From contig CAZHFW010000011.1 of NCBI GenBank assembly GCA_964531675.1, positions 1 through 64,000 of the forward strand: DNA of 64,000 nucleotides, in the 5' to 3' direction. This document shows positions 33,751-42,048 of this stretch, piece after piece (position 1 is the stretch's first letter; each line of letters begins with the position of its first letter). Both the position numbers and the translations under genes were made by a program. The stretch is from CAZHFW01 sp964531675. GTDB lineage: Bacteria; Planctomycetota; Phycisphaerae; Phycisphaerales; UBA1924. The notes under the pieces were generated by a model. It saw nothing but the letters and a program-made list of their open reading frames with translations. It ran no database searches and was not told the DNA's origin.

Positions 33751-34977
33751 ATGACCGCGGCCCTTCCGGCAATCCTCGTTCTGCTGACCATCGGCGCCCT
33801 GGGCACGCTCATCTATTGGAGCGTCGCCCTGTTCAAGGTGCTCCGAACCGCGGCCACTGTTCCGACGCTCAGGCGTGGGCTCACCCTTCCTCCGCCGGGC
33901 CCCGACGCGCCCTCCGTGTGCATCGTGATTCCGGCGCACAACGAGGAAAAGGTTATCGTCCAGCTGGTGACCTCCCTGAGGGAGCAGGACTATCCCAATC
34001 TTCGGATCGTCCTGAGCCTGGACCGCTGCACCGATCGCACCGTCGAGCTCGCGCGCGAGCAGATCGGGAGCGACCAGCGCTTTGAGATCCTCGAGCTGAC
34101 CGCGTGCCCAGAAGGCTGGGCCGGCAAGGTCCACGCCGTGCACGCGGGTGTGACCCGTTCGCGCCACGCGCAGGACGCGGACATGCTCCTGTTCGCGGAC
34201 GCGGACACCGTGTTCGATCCGGGGTGCGTCCGCGCCGCGGTCGCGCTGGCCCGCGAGCGCAACCTCGAAATGCTCAGCGTGCTCTCGACGCTCACGCACG
34301 ACCGCTGGTACGAGCTCTGCGTGCAGCCCGCCGCGGGGCTGGAGCTCATGCGCCAATACCCGATCACAAGGGCCAACCTGACTGAGGACCGCCGGGCGTT
34401 CGCCAACGGGCAGTTCATGCTCTTCTCCGCCGAGGCCTACCGCGCCATCGGCGGTCATGAGGCGGTGAAGCAGGAACTGCTTGAAGACCTCGAACTGGCC
34501 CGTCGGATGGCCTACGCGGGTCGTCCCTCGGGCGTCTTCGTCGCCGATGGCGTGCTCTCGTGCCGGATGTACCACTCCTGGTCGGAGTTCACGCGAGGCT
34601 GGAAGCGGATCTACACCGAGTCAGCCAAGCGCAAGGACTCCCGCCTGATCAAGTCGAGCTGGCAGGTGCGCCTCTTCGGCTCGGTCTTCCCGACGCTGGG
34701 CATGGCGCTCGCGGTCCTTACGCTCGCGGGAGTGCCTTCGGACTCCTTCGCGGTGCGCACTTCGCTCGGCGCGATCGGGATCGCAGCGTCGATCGTGTTC
34801 CTGGGCGCGATCACGCTCGCGTACCGCATGGGCCACACGCCGCTCTGGTGCGCCTTGCTTCACCCCTACGGCGCATGGCGAGTCGCGTCGATCCTGGCAG
34901 CGTCCGCCAAAGACCTTCGCACGGGGGCGCCGACGGTGTGGGCCGGCAAGAGCTACGTGCGCGAGCGACGGACCTGA
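33751..34977 (+). CDS. Membrane glycosyltransferase, family 2
   Basis: A 408-residue GT2 enzyme with an N-terminal membrane helix (LTIGALGTLIYWSVALF), a catalytic domain and C-terminal helices (LGMALAVLTLAGV, AIGIAASIVFLGAITLA). VCIVIPAHNEEKVI near 52 is the nucleotide-sugar strand. LLFADADTVFDPG near 147 holds the D-x-D metal motif. ELLEDLELARRMAYAG near 245 contains the catalytic ED, and FTRGWKRIYTES near 280 matches the QxxRW-like acceptor segment. The overall plan recalls HpnB-like or carotenoid/lipid-linked glycosyltransferases, but no hopanoid or carotenoid genes are adjacent. Acceptor unknown. Confidence 0.8.
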   Translation: MTAALPAILVLLTIGALGTLIYWSVALFKVLRTAATVPTLRRGLTLPPPGPDAPSVCIVIPAHNEEKVIVQLVTSLREQDYPNLRIVLSLDRCTDRTVELAREQIGSDQRFEILELTACPEGWAGKVHAVHAGVTRSRHAQDADMLLFADADTVFDPGCVRAAVALARERNLEMLSVLSTLTHDRWYELCVQPAAGLELMRQYPITRANLTEDRRAFANGQFMLFSAEAYRAIGGHEAVKQELLEDLELARRMAYAGRPSGVFVADGVLSCRMYHSWSEFTRGWKRIYTESAKRKDSRLIKSSWQVRLFGSVFPTLGMALAVLTLAGVPSDSFAVRTSLGAIGIAASIVFLGAITLAYRMGHTPLWCALLHPYGAWRVASILAASAKDLRTGAPTVWAGKSYVRERRT

Positions 34978-35011
34978 GCTTGGCGTGACGGAATCCAAAG
35001 CCAACGAGATT

Positions 35012-35036
35012 CCCTCGCTTGCACTTCGGGCTCGTC
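35012..35036. repeat. Dispersed palindromic repeat, CCCTCGC...GGCTCGT type
   Basis: Single arm of the same family as 30095-30121 with one change (GCACTTCGGG for GCGCTTCGGG). It lies 34 bases after the glycosyltransferase stop codon. Confidence 0.75.
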
Positions 35037-35064
35037 CGTTCCATCGCAATAAACGAATCCAACG

Positions 35065-35092
35065 CCAACGAGCCCCACGCGCGAGCGTGGGG
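35065..35092. repeat. Dispersed palindromic repeat, CCAACGAGCCCCACGC type, copy 3
   Basis: Same hairpin as at 28560 and 29990 (CCCCACGC / GCGTGGGG, loop GCGA instead of GCAA), but here followed by GGTCCCGG instead of a T tract, so it would be a poor terminator for the plus strand. Confidence 0.8.
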
Positions 35093-35149
35093 TCCCGGTC
35101 ACGACGTCGGCGATGGCAGAGGTTTCAAGACGCCCCTCGCCACCCGATT

Positions 35150-35176
35150 CCCTCGCTTGCGCTTCGGGCTCGTCCG
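35150..35176. repeat. Dispersed palindromic repeat, CCCTCGC...GGCTCGT type
   Basis: Exact copy of the core seen at 30098-30122, ending two bases before the stop codon of the minus-strand TlpA-like gene. Repeats at 35012, 35065 and 35150 together fill most of the space between the convergent glycosyltransferase and TlpA-like genes. Confidence 0.8.
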
Positions 35177-35178
35177 CG

Positions 35179-36315
35179 TCACTTCTTCTCGCGTGCGGCG
35201 CGGTAGGTGTCGAGCGTTTTCTGGACCTCGTCCTTCATTTCCTTGTCGTCCTGCACAAGCGAGAGCGCGAGCTCCTGGGTCTTGATGGCGCCGTCGATGT
35301 CGCCCTTCAGGAACAGGACTCTTGCGAGCGTGTCCTTGACGTTGGGGTCCTGACCCTTGGAGAGTTCATCGGCGCGGGTCGCGAGCTTCTTGGCCAGGTC
35401 CAGATCGTGCTTGGCGCCGTCATCGCCATCGACGATCACCCACGCGAAACCGTTGATCGCCTGGGCGTTGTCCTTGAGCGAGCCTTCGGTCATCGTCTTG
35501 ATGTACGCGTAGGCGTCCTGCGGGCGGTTCATTTCCTTCAGCAGCGTCGCGGACTTCCACACCGCGGGCCCGAAGTAAAGCTCGGGTGAGAGCGCCACCA
35601 GCTCGTCGATGAGCGTCAGGGCTTCATCTTTCTTCTCGGCGCGGAGCGCACGCTCGATCTTCTGGTTGATCGCGTCGGCCTGCTGCGCCAGGGCTTCGCG
35701 CTTGCTCTCGAGCTCCATCTGGCGTTCGCTCTCGAGCTTGGCCTTGGCGATATCCCAGGAGCCGTCGACGACCTTGGGGAGCACGTCGTCGAGTTCCATC
35801 GGGTGGCCGATCCACGCGACCTGGCCCTGCTGGTTGATCACGAACGCCGCGGGGATCCCGTTCTGTTTGGCGGGCTCCATCCAGCCGCGCTGGAAGTCCC
35901 CGTTCTTGTCGTGGGCGACGCGGTAGTCCATCTGGTCGCCCATCTCCTTCACGAACTTGGGCACGCCGTCCCAGTCCTGCTCCCACACGCTCACGCCGAC
36001 GAAGGTGATCTTGTCGCCGTACTTCTTCTGCAGCTCGGAGAGGTGGGGGATGCTCACCCGGCACGGCCCGCACCAGGTCGCCCAGCCTTCCAGCACGTAG
36101 ATCTGACCCTGCTTGAGGCCTTCCACCGGGTCGCCCTTGAGCCAGCCGCTCACCTTGAAGGCGGGGGCGGTGCTTCCGACAGTCAGGGCCACGGCCGTCG
36201 CGGGCTTGGCCTGGGCCACCTGGGGCTTGGCCGCCTCCCCGGCCTGCTGGTTCTTGGCGGCCGCACCGGCAGCCAGGGAAAGGGCCAGGGGAACGCAGAT
36301 CAGCAGGCGATTCAT
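35179..36315 (-). CDS. Exported TlpA-like thioredoxin with TPR-like C-terminal half
   Basis: A 378-residue protein with a signal peptide (MNRLLICVPLALSLAAGAAA). The thioredoxin-like domain (about 45-190) has the redox motif WCGPC at 81-85, preceded by YVLEGWAT and followed by FVINQQGQVAWIGHP, as in TlpA/ResA proteins that reduce periplasmic thiols. The C-terminal 180 residues are helical (LIDELVALSPELYFGPAVWK, DTLARVLFLKGDIDGAIKTQ), consistent with TPR-like repeats for protein binding. Single-gene unit. Probably a periplasmic disulphide reductase; partner unknown. Confidence 0.85.
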   Translation of the reverse strand: MNRLLICVPLALSLAAGAAAKNQQAGEAAKPQVAQAKPATAVALTVGSTAPAFKVSGWLKGDPVEGLKQGQIYVLEGWATWCGPCRVSIPHLSELQKKYGDKITFVGVSVWEQDWDGVPKFVKEMGDQMDYRVAHDKNGDFQRGWMEPAKQNGIPAAFVINQQGQVAWIGHPMELDDVLPKVVDGSWDIAKAKLESERQMELESKREALAQQADAINQKIERALRAEKKDEALTLIDELVALSPELYFGPAVWKSATLLKEMNRPQDAYAYIKTMTEGSLKDNAQAINGFAWVIVDGDDGAKHDLDLAKKLATRADELSKGQDPNVKDTLARVLFLKGDIDGAIKTQELALSLVQDDKEMKDEVQKTLDTYRAAREKK

Positions 36316-36483
36316 GTGGGGCTCCAGGTCAGGGAATGCGGTACGACGATGGTGGTCTGGGAATAGTCGGGGGTGGTCGGGAACTGTCCGGTTTGTCCCG
36401 CTTTGGACCCCGCACTTCGGATAAAGTTACTCGGTCATCAGGGCGTCCCAAGCGTACAGACCGGGACGATCGCCGGTTCACCA

Positions 36484-38058
36484 ATGCGCCGATCCACCTT
36501 CTATTCCACCGCCTCGTGGGGCCTGAGTGCTGTGACGCACGCAGCCGCCCTTTTGGCGTTGACGCGGATGGAAGCGGCGCCCGCGGCCCGTGCCTCTGAT
36601 TCCAACCAGGCCCGTGAGATTCTGCTGCTCCCTCCCGCGGAGCCCCGTCCGCAGCTCACGCCTCCCAAGCCTGAGCCCAGGCCCGAACCCAAACCCGAGC
36701 CCAAGCCCGAACCGAAGGTCGAGGCCAGGCCGCCGGATCAGCGCGCGATCATCCTGGGTATCGACGACGGTTCGGACAAGTCCAAGAACTGGCTCGGCGC
36801 CAACGAAGAGACCCCGCACTCGGGTCCGAAGGCCGATCAGGATCAGGCCGCGTTCACCACCGCGCCGGGCATCCCGCTCGTGGGCAGCGCGACGTCCGAG
36901 TCCGCAGCACAGGCGCCGCAGAATCCGTCGACCAGCGCCGGGACGCCGCCGCCTTCGCCCGTCAACGCCAATCAGCTCCCGCCTCCGACCGAGTCGGCGC
37001 AGCCCGCGGCCAACAAGTCGCCCGAAGTCGTCCCCACGCCCGAGATGCCGCCGGACAAGCCCACGCCTTCGCCTCCGAAGGACCTGCAAGGCACGTCAGG
37101 CAATCCCACGCCTCCGCGTCAGGTCGTTCCCGCCAAGGAGCAGGCCGAGAAGCCCGACGCCAAGACCGCGGAAAAGTCCTCGCCCGGCGTGAAGGACGCC
37201 GCCAATCCCACCGGGCCTGAGACCGCGCCGAAGTCCAAGCCCGAGGACCGCAAGCCCGACGCGATTCCGACGCCCGACGCGACGCCCGCTTCGCCGCAAG
37301 AGGCCAAGCCCGACGGCGATCCGAACCACACCGAGAAGCCCAAGCCCGAAGAAGCGCCGCCTCCTGCGCCCCCCGCGCCGGAGCGTGCCGCGATCGATCC
37401 GCGCGCCACGCCGAGCCCCGAGGGTGATCCGGACTCCAAGCGCGAGGAAGACGTCAAGCCCACACCCGATCAGCTCAAGCCTGAGAATGGTCAGGACGCG
37501 CCCGCTCCCGCGCCCGAACAGGCGCCCGAGCCCAAGCCCGATTCCGCCGAGACGCCGGACCCCGCGCTCCCGCGCCCCGCGGCGCTCGACAACCCGCGCA
37601 CGCCCGATGCGCCCGACGCCTCACCCAGTCCGTCCGCGCAGCCCATCCCCGCCTCCCCGGGCGCCAAGGGCACCGTCGGCGCGCCGGTCGCGGGCGATCG
37701 TCCGGGCTTGAAGTCCGATCGCGAGTCCGACGCGTCCTCGGTGCGCATGCTCACGGTGGACAAGCTCGGCAAGCCTCTGGCCGCCAAGGGCCTCAACATC
37801 ACCACGGTCCGCCCGCGCTGGTCGACCACGGCGCTGATGATCTCCTCACCCAAGAGCCCGATGGTGCGCATCGAGTTCAAGCGCAACGGACGCGTCTCCG
37901 AAGCCAAGTTCATCGAGGGGCAGTCCACGGGCTATCCCGACATCGACGAGCCTCTGCTGGACGCCATCCACCGCTGGACCGCCAAGGGAAAGGTGCTTGA
38001 GGACCTCCCGCCGGGCGATCGCGGGGTCATTCTCATCATCCGCATCCAGCTGCGTTAA
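36484..38058 (+). CDS. TonB-like protein with a very long Pro/Lys/Glu-rich linker
   Basis: A 524-residue protein. A short N-terminal hydrophobic segment (STASWGLSAVTHAAALLALT, about 6-25) could anchor it in the cytoplasmic membrane. Then come PKPEPRPEPKPEPKPEPKVE and some 350 further residues rich in Pro, Lys, Glu, Ala and Asp. The last 90 residues form a TonB C-terminal-like domain (VRIEFKRNGRVSEAKFIEG, YPDIDEPLLDAIHRWTAKGK, ending VILIIRIQL). TonB couples inner-membrane energy to outer-membrane transport. The linker is longer than in typical TonB (about 240 residues in all). No ExbB/ExbD or receptor genes adjoin. Start ATG 36484 lacks an obvious ribosome site. Confidence 0.7.
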   Translation: MRRSTFYSTASWGLSAVTHAAALLALTRMEAAPAARASDSNQAREILLLPPAEPRPQLTPPKPEPRPEPKPEPKPEPKVEARPPDQRAIILGIDDGSDKSKNWLGANEETPHSGPKADQDQAAFTTAPGIPLVGSATSESAAQAPQNPSTSAGTPPPSPVNANQLPPPTESAQPAANKSPEVVPTPEMPPDKPTPSPPKDLQGTSGNPTPPRQVVPAKEQAEKPDAKTAEKSSPGVKDAANPTGPETAPKSKPEDRKPDAIPTPDATPASPQEAKPDGDPNHTEKPKPEEAPPPAPPAPERAAIDPRATPSPEGDPDSKREEDVKPTPDQLKPENGQDAPAPAPEQAPEPKPDSAETPDPALPRPAALDNPRTPDAPDASPSPSAQPIPASPGAKGTVGAPVAGDRPGLKSDRESDASSVRMLTVDKLGKPLAAKGLNITTVRPRWSTTALMISSPKSPMVRIEFKRNGRVSEAKFIEGQSTGYPDIDEPLLDAIHRWTAKGKVLEDLPPGDRGVILIIRIQLR

Positions 38059-38088
38059 CCCGCCCGAGCTGTCCTATCATCCCGGCTC

Positions 38089-39141
38089 ATGTTTGTCGAT
38101 CGCGCGATCATCACCGTTCAGGGCGGCCAAGGCGGCGCCGGGTCTGTCTCGTTCCGCCGTGAGAAGTTCGACCCCAAGGGCGGACCCGACGGCGGCGACG
38201 GCGGCAAGGGCGGCGACGTCATCATCGTCGCCGAAGAGGGGATGTCCACCCTCTACGACTTCCGCAGCCAGCCCGAATGGGCCGCCGAGCCCGGCGAAGC
38301 CGGCGGCAAGAAGCAGTGCCACGGCAAGAACGCCCGCGACATCGAGATCAAGCTCCCCCCCGGGACCATGATCTTCAACGATGAGACCGGCGACCTCATG
38401 CACGACCTCAAGCCCGGCGAGCGCATCGTCATCGCCAAGGGAGGCAAGGGAGGCTGGGGCAACGAGCACTTCAAGAGCTCGACCAACCAGGCCCCCAAGT
38501 ACTCCACGCCAGGCGAGCCCGGCCAGCGCTTCCGCGTCCGCCTCGAGCTCAAGCTCATCGCCGACGTTGGTCTGGTCGGCCTTCCCAACGCGGGCAAGAG
38601 CACGCTTCTCAAGGCCCTCACCCGCGCCAATCCCAAGATCGCCAACTATCCCTTCACGACGCTGAGCCCGCAGCTCGGCATCGCGGAGGTCGATCCCGCC
38701 CGACGCATCGTCCTCGCGGACATCCCGGGTCTCATCGAGGGCGCCTCCCAGGGCGCCGGACTCGGACACGACTTCCTGCGCCACATCGAGCGCACGCGCA
38801 TCATCGTCCACATCCTCGACGTGCATCCCGACAACGGCCAGTCTCCCGCGGCAAACTACAAGCGGATCCGCCACGAGCTCGGCCAGTACTCGGTCGCGCT
38901 CGCGGAGAAGCGCGAGATCATCGCGCTCAACAAGCTCGACCTGATCCCCGATCAGAAGGACCGCGACAAGGCGGTCAAGGAGCTCTGCAAGGAGCTCGGC
39001 CTGAACCCCAAGCGGGACGTGCTCCAGCTCTCCGGCGCCGCAGCGATCGGGCTCGACACGCTTCTCAAACGCCTCTGGGATGAACTCAATCCCTCCAAGG
39101 GACCGCTCCCGGGCTGGAAGGCCACGCAGGTCTCGGGCTGA
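38089..39141 (+). CDS. obgE: GTPase Obg
   Basis: A 350-residue Obg-family GTPase involved in large ribosomal subunit maturation and stress control. The N-terminal glycine-rich Obg domain (1-158) starts MFVDRAIITVQGGQGGAG and contains GGPDGGDGGKGGDVIIVAEE. The G domain has GLPNAGKSTLLKAL near 161 (G1), TTLSPQLG (G2), LADIPGLIEGAS (G3) and NKLDL (G4). The variable C-terminal OCT domain is absent; the protein ends soon after the G domain. It lies 30 bases downstream of the TonB-like gene and may be co-transcribed with it. Confidence 0.95.
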   Translation: MFVDRAIITVQGGQGGAGSVSFRREKFDPKGGPDGGDGGKGGDVIIVAEEGMSTLYDFRSQPEWAAEPGEAGGKKQCHGKNARDIEIKLPPGTMIFNDETGDLMHDLKPGERIVIAKGGKGGWGNEHFKSSTNQAPKYSTPGEPGQRFRVRLELKLIADVGLVGLPNAGKSTLLKALTRANPKIANYPFTTLSPQLGIAEVDPARRIVLADIPGLIEGASQGAGLGHDFLRHIERTRIIVHILDVHPDNGQSPAANYKRIRHELGQYSVALAEKREIIALNKLDLIPDQKDRDKAVKELCKELGLNPKRDVLQLSGAAAIGLDTLLKRLWDELNPSKGPLPGWKATQVSG

Positions 39142-39213
39142 GCATCCGCGTTTGACGCTTCTTTCGGGCGATTCATCTCGTCTGAGTAGTCAGTTTGGGT
39201 ATCCGATCCCGGA

Positions 39214-39292
39214 TTGACCGAGGCGGTCACTCTGGGCGTGGACTCGCATTGGGTGGATTGATCCCGGATTGACCGAAGCGGTCAATCCGGGC
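39214..39292. repeat. Two tandem hairpins downstream of obg
   Basis: CCCGGATTGACCG, loop AAG, CGGTCAATCCGGG at 39263-39291 is a perfect 13-bp stem. An imperfect copy with the same left arm starts near 39218 (ending CGGTCACTCTGGG). The two are about 45 bases apart and are not followed by T tracts. They may act as the transcript end of obg. Confidence 0.7.
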
Positions 39293-39325
39293 GTGACGCG
39301 GGACCGGACGCTCGTGTACGACGTG

Positions 39326-39381
39326 CTCTGCTGCTCTGCTGCTCTGCTGCTCTGCTGCTCTGCTGCTCTGCTGCTCTGCTG
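39326..39381. repeat. Octanucleotide tandem repeat, seven perfect copies
   Basis: CTCTGCTG repeated seven times without error, followed by two degenerate copies (39382-39397). It lies between obg and the stop codon of the convergent methyltransferase gene at 39406. Read on the other strand it is AGCAGAGC-type, the same octamer family as the inverted repeats around the four-helix-bundle gene at 18.4-18.9 kb. Confidence 0.9.
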
Positions 39382-39405
39382 CTTTGTCGCTCTGCTCCGC
39401 TCCGC

Positions 39406-40014
39406 TCACCGCTCCAGCACCGCCAGCCACTCCAGGTTTCCCTTGCCCGACTTGTTCTTGCTCGCGCCGCCCATGATCGGCGAGCGGGTCACGCCCAGCA
39501 CGCGCACCCCCATCGATGGCAGCGTCGCGACGACTTCGTCATTCACCTGTGTTGCGGTCGCTTCGTCGAGCACGCCGTCCCCGTGCCTTCGCCCTGTCCT
39601 GGCCGAGAGTTCGTAGTGGGGCTTGATCAGCGTGATGATCCGCCCGCCGGGCTTGAGCCACTTGAGCGCCACGGGAATCACGAGCTTCTGGGGCGTCCAT
39701 CCCATGTCCACGACCACCAGTTCGACGCCTCCTCGGGCCTTCACGTCCGCGTCGGGTTCGGCGTGCAGCGCGTTGGTCCGCTCGCGGAGCGTGACCTTGG
39801 GATCCTTGCGGAGCTTCCAGGCGAACTCGCCGTAGGCGGTGTCAACCGCGAACACGCGTTCCGCGCCGAGTTGCAGCAGACAGTCGGTGAACCCGCCGGT
39901 CGAGCAACCAAGGTCCGCGCACCAGAGGCCGCGCACGTCGACGTTGAACTCGCGCAGGGCGTGCTCGAGCTTCAGCCCGCCTCGTGAAACGTAGTTGTGC
40001 GCCGGTTCGGACAT
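39406..40014 (-). CDS. TlyA-like rRNA methyltransferase / FtsJ-fold protein without S4 domain
   Basis: A 202-residue S-adenosylmethionine-dependent methyltransferase. YVSRGGLKLEHAL at the start is the linker that in TlyA follows the S4 RNA-binding domain, which is missing here. ADLGCSTGGFTDCLLQLGA is motif I for AdoMet. VFAVDTAYGEFAWKLR, VELVVVDMGW and GGRIITLIKPHYE supply the K-D-K-type catalytic residues of 2'-O-methyltransferases. Its target is probably rRNA ribose, inferred from the family. It starts 109 bases from the lpxI stop on the same strand and may belong to the same transcript. Confidence 0.82.
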   Translation of the reverse strand: MSEPAHNYVSRGGLKLEHALREFNVDVRGLWCADLGCSTGGFTDCLLQLGAERVFAVDTAYGEFAWKLRKDPKVTLRERTNALHAEPDADVKARGGVELVVVDMGWTPQKLVIPVALKWLKPGGRIITLIKPHYELSARTGRRHGDGVLDEATATQVNDEVVATLPSMGVRVLGVTRSPIMGGASKNKSGKGNLEWLAVLER

Positions 40015-40123
40015 CCGTCTCCATCCAAGCCCATCGCCGACGTCTTGAAGACCACGCCAGCCGCGATGTTCGCGTCCCCGCAGGTTCGATTGTTTGCGTG
40101 CGCCGGCGTTCCGCGGGGCCTGT

Positions 40124-41011
40124 TCAGGCCTGACCGGTCGGGACGCCCACGATGGAGATCCCGAGCTCGTCGGCCAAGCCGAGCATGCGGCGCTTGTCGA
40201 GCATGATGACGTCGCCCGCGGCCAGCGCCAGGCATCCCCCGCCGTTCTTGTGCATGTTCTCGATCGTGGTCACGCCGACCGTCGGGACGTCGGAGCGGCG
40301 GTCGTGCCCGGCGCGGGCGCCCTTGCAGAGCGTCCAGCCCTTGGCGCGGCACAGGTGCCCGACGCGTTCGATCATGCGGTCCGTGCCTTCCACCGCTTCC
40401 ACCGCGATCACGTCGCGTTCGCGCACCGCGATCGCCTGACCGATGTCCAGGCGAAGCGTCTGCGTGAGCAGGGGCCACACGAAATCGATATCGCCAAGCT
40501 GCTCGGGCGTCGGCTGGGTGCGGGTCATCACGCCCGCGGTCGCCATCTGGTCCGGGATCGGCGTCGTCGAATCCAGAAGCGCCACGCCGCAGCGGTCAAG
40601 CTCCTCGGCGATCGCCGAGAGCACCGCGTGCGAACGGCGGTCATGGCGAAGGTGCTTGTACCACGCGTGGATCGTCCGCCAATCCGGGAAGTTCCGGATC
40701 AGGCGGAGCGGATCATGCATCAGCTTGGCCTTGTCGATCTTGCCGACCATGATCGCGTGCCGCACACCGAGCTGGGCCAGCGCCTTGCCCCACGTGCCGA
40801 CGCGCAGGACGCCGACCTCGCGGAAGCTGTTGCACAGCGCCGGCAGTTCAGCCTCGTACTGGTTGGCAAGACCGAGCCCGTGAACCACGTGCCCGGAATC
40901 ACGCCAGGACTGGGCGATCAGCACCGGGAGCCTCCCCCCGCCCGCGATCAGACCGACCGGAGTCGGAGGCGGAGGAGGAACAGGCAGGATGGTCAGGGCA
41001 GGTGCGTTCAT
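40124..41011 (-). CDS. lpxI: UDP-2,3-diacylglucosamine pyrophosphatase LpxI
   Basis: A 295-residue LpxI-type enzyme that cleaves UDP-2,3-diacylglucosamine to lipid X in lipid A synthesis, in place of LpxH. Start 41011 (MNAPALTILPVPP) gives a short Pro-rich leader before VGLIAGGGRLPVLIAQSWRD. AIMVGKIDKAKLMHD near 108, DRRSHAVLSAIAEELDRCG near 140, TLRLDIGQAIAVRERDVIAV near 190 and the C-terminal DVPTVGVTTIENM follow the LpxI pattern. Presence of LpxI implies a lipid A-type outer membrane. Cytoplasmic. Confidence 0.88.
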   Translation of the reverse strand: MNAPALTILPVPPPPPTPVGLIAGGGRLPVLIAQSWRDSGHVVHGLGLANQYEAELPALCNSFREVGVLRVGTWGKALAQLGVRHAIMVGKIDKAKLMHDPLRLIRNFPDWRTIHAWYKHLRHDRRSHAVLSAIAEELDRCGVALLDSTTPIPDQMATAGVMTRTQPTPEQLGDIDFVWPLLTQTLRLDIGQAIAVRERDVIAVEAVEGTDRMIERVGHLCRAKGWTLCKGARAGHDRRSDVPTVGVTTIENMHKNGGGCLALAAGDVIMLDKRRMLGLADELGISIVGVPTGQA

Positions 41012-41238
41012 GCCGACGTCAATCACACCGGCGGTTGGAAGGATCCACCCGGGTTCCGGACTTGGCCCGGGGGAAGCCCCCTGGGAGCCTGGCAATCTGG
41101 GAAGACCGGAAGGTTCCGGGATGCCGCCACGTATCGGCACTCTAGAACCGATTTGATCGCTCTTCAACCGATCGGGTCCTGTGCGGGGACGCTTCCGGGG
41201 GTTGAGCCGGGGCGGGGATCGGGTCGATAGAGCCTCCC

Positions 41239-41472
41239 GTGAGCTCCAGACTGGACATCACCGAGGGCGCCCCGGAGCCGGGTCAGGCAGGGACCCCCAA
41301 ACCCTTTCTTCAGGTCTACTTCCGCTGCGCCAACTTCTACCAGCGGGTGTACCGCAACGCAGCGGGAACGCACTACGTCGCCCGCTGCCCGCGCTGCGGC
41401 AAAGTCGTCCGCTTTGCAGTCGGACCCGGAGGCACCTCCGAGCGCCGCTTTGAAGTCCACTGCGGCAGCTGA
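41239..41472 (+). CDS. Small four-cysteine, zinc-ribbon-like protein
   Basis: A 77-residue protein with GTG start at 41239. Four cysteines in YFRCANFYQRVYRN, ARCPRCGKVVRF and FEVHCGS could bind one metal ion, as in rubredoxin-like or zinc-ribbon folds. The composition and conserved-looking core suggest a real gene and not a chance frame. Function unknown. It is 36 bases upstream of the next hypothetical gene, on the same strand. Confidence 0.6.
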   Translation: MSSRLDITEGAPEPGQAGTPKPFLQVYFRCANFYQRVYRNAAGTHYVARCPRCGKVVRFAVGPGGTSERRFEVHCGS

Positions 41473-41508
41473 CTGGCGGGAAAACCCCGAGCGTCTACAC
41501 TGCCCGCG

Positions 41509-42048
41509 ATGGCATCAGTGACTGGCACCGGATATCCGATCGCTCGCTCCACAGGCCTCTGCGCCGCCTCAGGCAAGCCCCTGAACGTGGGCGAACGCTA
41601 CATGGCCACCCTCTCCGAGGTCGAAGGCTCCCCCGAACTCCGGCGGATCGATTTCAGCCTCGACGCCTGGAAGGACGGCGCTCGCCCCGAGAAGGCGGTG
41701 CCCGGCGCCACCATGTTCGCGTCCTGGCAGGCGACCATCCCCGAGCCCAACGCCAAGAAGGGGATCGTGCTGGATCCCGCCGAGATGATCGACATCTTCG
41801 AGTCCCTCGCCGAGGCGACCGATCCTCGCAAGGTCTCGTTCCGCTATCTGCTGGCGCTCATGCTCATCCGCAAGCGCCTCCTGAAGTACGAAGGCCAGAA
41901 GCAGGGCGTGATGCTCGTGAAGCGCACCGGCCCTGGCGGAGGCGATGTCTTTGAAGTCGCCGATCCGGGTCTGGACGAGATCGCGATCCAGGGCGCTCTG
42001 GAAGAGCTCGGCGAGATGATGGGTCTGTCCAGCAAGGAGCCCACGTGA
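41509..42048 (+). CDS. Conserved planctomycete-type hypothetical protein
   Basis: A 179-residue protein. Its N-terminus (STGLCAASGKPLNVGERYMA, then RRIDFSLDAWKDG) and helical C-terminal part (IDIFESLAEATDPRKVSFRY, LLALMLIRKRLLKYEG) follow a pattern I associate with a widespread planctomycete family of unknown function: a C-x-x-(S/T)-G-(K/R)-x-L opening, then an R-x-D-(F/Y)-S-x-x-A-W block. No signal peptide. Its stop overlaps the GTG start of the lipoprotein gene by four bases, so the products may be functionally linked. Confidence 0.7.
   Translation: MASVTGTGYPIARSTGLCAASGKPLNVGERYMATLSEVEGSPELRRIDFSLDAWKDGARPEKAVPGATMFASWQATIPEPNAKKGIVLDPAEMIDIFESLAEATDPRKVSFRYLLALMLIRKRLLKYEGQKQGVMLVKRTGPGGGDVFEVADPGLDEIAIQGALEELGEMMGLSSKEPT

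Noticed and set aside
28551..35176. Possible CRISPR array from the repeated palindromes
   Set aside because: Copies are irregularly spaced, separated by whole genes, and there are no cas genes.
39326..39397. Possible CRISPR array
   Set aside because: The unit is only 8 bases and repeats without spacers, so it is a microsatellite.
39269..39616. Open frame coding a Leu/Cys/Ser-Ala repeat protein
   Set aside because: Produced by translation of the octamer microsatellite and antisense to the TlyA-like gene; no ribosome site.
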